NCBI GenBank assembly: GCA_050249535.1
Contig: JBFWQI010000004.1
Coordinates: 62,001-126,000 of the forward strand
DNA: 64,000 bases
Direction of reading: 5' to 3'
Source of the DNA: JADJXM01 sp937967285
Lineage (GTDB): Bacteria; Acidobacteriota; Blastocatellia; RBC074
How positions within the stretch are numbered: the first letter of the stretch is position 1; every line of letters starts with the position of its first letter. Below are positions 60,832 through 64,000 of this stretch, in pieces. A program made the translations under genes and the position numbers. The notes below the pieces were generated by a model, which worked only from the letters and a program-made list of their open reading frames with translations, ran no database searches and had not been told where the DNA came from.

Positions 60832-62199
60832 ATGAAGAAACCAGCCTCAAAACTGCTCTCCTCGCTCTTCTCAGATCAGCGAGTTATGACCGTCAGCGAA
60901 CTGACCGAGAGCATCAAGGACCTGCTCGAAGCGGAGTTTCCGGCGATCTACATTCAGGGCGAGATCTCCAATTATAAAAATCACAGTTCCGGGCACTGGT
61001 ACTTCACGATCAAGGACGAGGATTCGCAGATCCGCGGGGTGTTCTTCAGGCAGTGGAACCGGCTGATGAGGTTCGAGCCGGAGAACGGGCTCGAGGTGCG
61101 CGTCCGTGGGCGGGTCACGGTCTATCAGCCGCGCGGCGAATACCAGATCCTCGTCGAAACGATGGAACCCGTCGGGGTCGGCGCCCTTCAACTGGCGTTC
61201 GAGCAGCAGGTCAAAAAGTTTTCGGATGAGGGGCTCTTCGACGAGGCTCGCAAGCGGAAACTGCCGGTCTTTCCCCGCCGGATAGCGATTGTGACATCGC
61301 CGGTCGGCGCGGCTCTGCGCGACATGCTTCAGATTCTCGAGCGGCGCAATCCGGCGGTCAGTGTGCTGGTCGTTCCGGTTCGGGTTCAGGGCACGGATGC
61401 CGGGCGGGAGATAGCCGAGGGGATCAGGCTGGTCAATGCGTATTCGGCATCGGAACCCGTCGATCTGATCATCACCGGTCGCGGCGGCGGATCGATCGAG
61501 GATCTGTGGGCATTCAACGAAGAACGTGTAGTCCGCGCGATATACGAATCAGCGATCCCTGTCATCTCCGCGGTCGGACATGAGACCGATTACACGATCT
61601 CGGACTTTGTTGCCGACCGGCGCGCTCCGACGCCTTCGGCGGCGGCCGAGATCGCCGCTCCTGAATTGAGCGAAATGCTGCTCAGGATCGATCGACTCCG
61701 GACCAAGGCCGGACGCGCGATCAGTTACCGGATGCTCTCATTGAGGTCGGATCTCCGGCGCCTGATCGATAGCAGCGGCTTCACCGGCACGGCGGAACGT
61801 GTGACGGCACTGACCCGGCAAATGAATGATCTGGAGGTGCGCGCCGCGGTCGCCCTGCGCGAAAACCTGGGAAGTTCGAGCCTCAGATTCCTCGATGCTC
61901 TGCGGAGACTTTCAGCCACAGACTTCAGGGCCCCGGTCGCTTCGCGCGCGGGCAGGCTCGGCTCGCTCGAAGGAGACCTCTCTCGAAACCTCAGCCGGGC
62001 GATCGAATCGAAGCGGCATCGCCTCGCGATCGCAGCCGGAAAGCTCGACGCGCTTTCTCCGCTCGCCGTGCTCGGCCGCGGATATGCGCTGGTTCGGGAC
62101 CGGGACGGCAGGCTGATCTCGCGCCGGTCAGCGGTCCGTGAGGGACAGCCGATGACCATTCGATTCGCCGACGGCGATGTGGACGTCAAGGCAGAATAA
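60832..62199 (+). CDS. xseA: exodeoxyribonuclease VII large subunit
   Basis: A 455-residue subunit of the single-strand exonuclease ExoVII. The N-terminal OB fold (about 15-110) contains GEISNYKNHSSGHWYFTIKD. The catalytic core has FPRRIAIVTSPVGAALRDML (about 143-162), the GRGGGSIEDLWAFNEE motif (about 216-231) and GHETDYTISDFVADRRAPTP. A long coiled coil follows, then the C-terminal clamp (VLGRGYALV). The start is ATG 60832; no clear ribosome site is seen. xseB follows 18 bp later. Confidence 0.95.
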   Translation: MKKPASKLLSSLFSDQRVMTVSELTESIKDLLEAEFPAIYIQGEISNYKNHSSGHWYFTIKDEDSQIRGVFFRQWNRLMRFEPENGLEVRVRGRVTVYQPRGEYQILVETMEPVGVGALQLAFEQQVKKFSDEGLFDEARKRKLPVFPRRIAIVTSPVGAALRDMLQILERRNPAVSVLVVPVRVQGTDAGREIAEGIRLVNAYSASEPVDLIITGRGGGSIEDLWAFNEERVVRAIYESAIPVISAVGHETDYTISDFVADRRAPTPSAAAEIAAPELSEMLLRIDRLRTKAGRAISYRMLSLRSDLRRLIDSSGFTGTAERVTALTRQMNDLEVRAAVALRENLGSSSLRFLDALRRLSATDFRAPVASRAGRLGSLEGDLSRNLSRAIESKRHRLAIAAGKLDALSPLAVLGRGYALVRDRDGRLISRRSAVREGQPMTIRFADGDVDVKAE

Positions 62200-62217
62200 C
62201 AGACAGGCAGGAATCAA

Positions 62218-62530
62218 ATGCAGAAACGAAAAGAGAAGGACCAGGGATTCGAACAGTCGCTCAATACGCTGGAAGAGATAGTCGAACAGCTCGAATCCGG
62301 CGAACTGCCCCTCGAGAAGACGCTCGAACTGTTCGAGGAGGGCGTCGCCATCGCCCGCCGCTGCCAGTCCCAGCTCGAGGAGGCTGAACGGCGCGTCGAT
62401 CTGCTGCTCCGCGAGAGGAAAGAGATCAAGGTCGTGCCCTTCGATCAGAACAGGGCCGCGACCGCCGTCGAATCCCCGCGATCCGAAGACGAAGAAGACG
62501 AAGAAGACGAGACACAGGAAAACTCTCAAG

Positions 62531-62550
<20 letters not shown>
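62218..62550 (+). CDS. xseB: exodeoxyribonuclease VII small subunit with acidic tail
   Basis: A 110-residue protein. Residues 8-70 are the usual small-subunit helical hairpin (FEQSLNTLEEIVEQLESGEL, LEKTLELFEEGV, CQSQLEEAERRV) that binds the large subunit. The remaining ~40 residues form a tail rich in Asp/Glu (EDEEDEEDETQE), longer than the typical 75-80-residue protein. CAGGCAGG lies upstream. Its 3' end overlaps ispA by 20 bp. Confidence 0.93.
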
Positions 62551-63448
<898 letters not shown>

Positions 63449-63478
63449 AACCGTCGCCGTCCGGAACCGCCCGAATGC

Positions 63479-63507
63479 TTGACATCGGATGCCCCGATTG
63501 CTAGTCT
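63479..63507 (+). promoter_or_regulatory. candidate sigma-70 promoter of rpmH
   Basis: TTGACA at 63479-63484, a 17-bp spacer, then TAGTCT at 63502-63507 (weak -10). The element ends 42 bp before the rpmH start. Confidence 0.45.
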
Positions 63508-63549
63508 CATCCTTTTCAAAACAGTGCACTAACGATTAGGAGAGGACCG

Positions 63550-63693
63550 ATGAAACGAACATTTCAACCGAACAACCGGCGTCGCGCGAAGACGCACGGA
63601 TTCCGCGAGCGGATGAGCACCCGTGCGGGCCGCCTGGTTATCAAGCGTCGCCGCGCCAAGGGCCGGAAGCGCCTGACTCCGAGCCATTATTGA
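63550..63693 (+). CDS. rpmH: 50S ribosomal protein L34
   Basis: A 47-residue, very basic ribosomal protein. KRTFQPNNRRRAKTHGFRER at the N-terminus and KGRKRLTPSHY at the end are diagnostic. GGAGAGGA lies about 4 bp before ATG 63550. It is followed by rnpA, its usual partner, 44 bp later. Unlike in many bacteria, the pair is about 10 kb downstream of dnaN rather than next to dnaA. Confidence 0.97.
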   Translation: MKRTFQPNNRRRAKTHGFRERMSTRAGRLVIKRRRAKGRKRLTPSHY

Positions 63694-63737
63694 TTGTCCG
63701 CAGTGACGGATCTGCAGTAACCGGACCGACTGTCTGA

Positions 63738-64000
63738 ATGAGCCTCGCAACAAACCCTCAGGTATTGCGGACGAGTCAGCAATTCCGCAGGGTCTACGAA
63801 CAGGGCAGGAAGTTCCATACGCCCTACTTTACGGCCTTCTTTTTGCAGACCGATTCGCGTGAGCAGCGGTTTGGCATCACCGTGACAAGGAAGATCGGCG
63901 GCGCGGTCGTACGTAACCGCTGCAAGCGGAGAATCCGCGAGGTGATCAGGCGTCATTATTCCGGGCATTCGGGGCCCGATTTCGGATTCGACATGGTGAT
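63738..64000 (+). CDS. rnpA: ribonuclease P protein component (3' end outside window)
   Basis: The first 87 codons of the RNase P protein, which helps the catalytic RNA process tRNA 5' ends. The conserved FGITVTRKIGGAVVRNRCKR block contains the RNR motif. The start ATG is at 63738. The gene continues past the window end, so it is partial only because of the cut. Confidence 0.93.
   Translation, partial: MSLATNPQVLRTSQQFRRVYEQGRKFHTPYFTAFFLQTDSREQRFGITVTRKIGGAVVRNRCKRRIREVIRRHYSGHSGPDFGFDMV

Overview
The window is one continuous piece of bacterial chromosome of roughly 58-60 % G+C (my estimate by eye). It spans the replication origin: dnaA, an oriC-like dnaA-dnaN intergenic region, dnaN, and further right rpmH and rnpA, which is cut by the window end. 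No phage, plasmid or CRISPR array is visible, and I recognised no rRNA or tRNA gene. The gene mix suggests Acidobacteriota, perhaps the Blastocatellia side: a FecR protein with a Tyr/Trp-rich DUF6600-like region, long Sua5, a fused E1 alpha-beta dehydrogenase, a DUF6599-like protein, an S8 protease with a BACON-like domain, and SulP plus carbonic anhydrase. This is an inference from gene content only, not a phylogenetic result.

Layout. 1-9.4 kb: a divergent pair of ABC ATPases (one with a broken hydrolysis site), small exported proteins, a MOSC protein, a fused 2-oxoacid dehydrogenase E1, pterin dehydratase with RNase HI, heme O synthase and a HigBA-type toxin-antitoxin pair. 9.4-20.2 kb: Sua5, an S8 protease, a membrane spermidine-synthase-like protein, Nudix, MogA, an M48 protease, a DUF4127 protein with a decayed GH84-like half, and a SIS-domain sugar isomerase. 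20.2-31.1 kb: peroxiredoxin, two APC permeases, RseP, a type IV pilin, an M50-like membrane protease, a PPOX protein, a thioesterase and the FecR protein. 31.4-42.1 kb: a TM2-like protein, an amine oxidase, diguanylate cyclase plus histidine kinase, an Nfu scaffold, YjbQ, a Ca2+ antiporter, the SulP/carbonic anhydrase pair and cystathionine beta-synthase. 42.2-51.3 kb: an amino-sugar operon (NagB and two exported Gfo/Idh proteins), an esterase, a nucleoside transporter, an S9 peptidase and an amidase. 51.8-64 kb: dnaA, oriC, dnaN, a leftward coupled gene set (glycosyltransferase, pdxJ, a decayed phosphodiesterase, a hydrolase, then a PH-domain protein and an exported protein), then xseA-xseB-ispA and rpmH-rnpA.

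The most unusual layer lies between genes. Several short non-coding elements carry degenerate 7-9 bp repeats arranged as inverted arms (CAGAGG-, GCCAAG-, GTAGAAA- and ACAGGATT-types). Two of about 200 bp share GTAACTG... ends and have near-identical 8-bp flanks, as expected of non-autonomous IS66-type insertions. Others share a different end (TACAGTGGAAC). One interior repeat type (GCCAAG) occurs with both end types, so interiors and ends look interchangeable. A separate GC-rich palindromic element sits before xseA. Other notable points are a textbook DnaA box / GC cluster / DnaA-trio array in oriC, and three proteins whose catalytic residues are lost in otherwise intact frames: the second ABC ATPase, the GH84-like domain and the phosphodiesterase.
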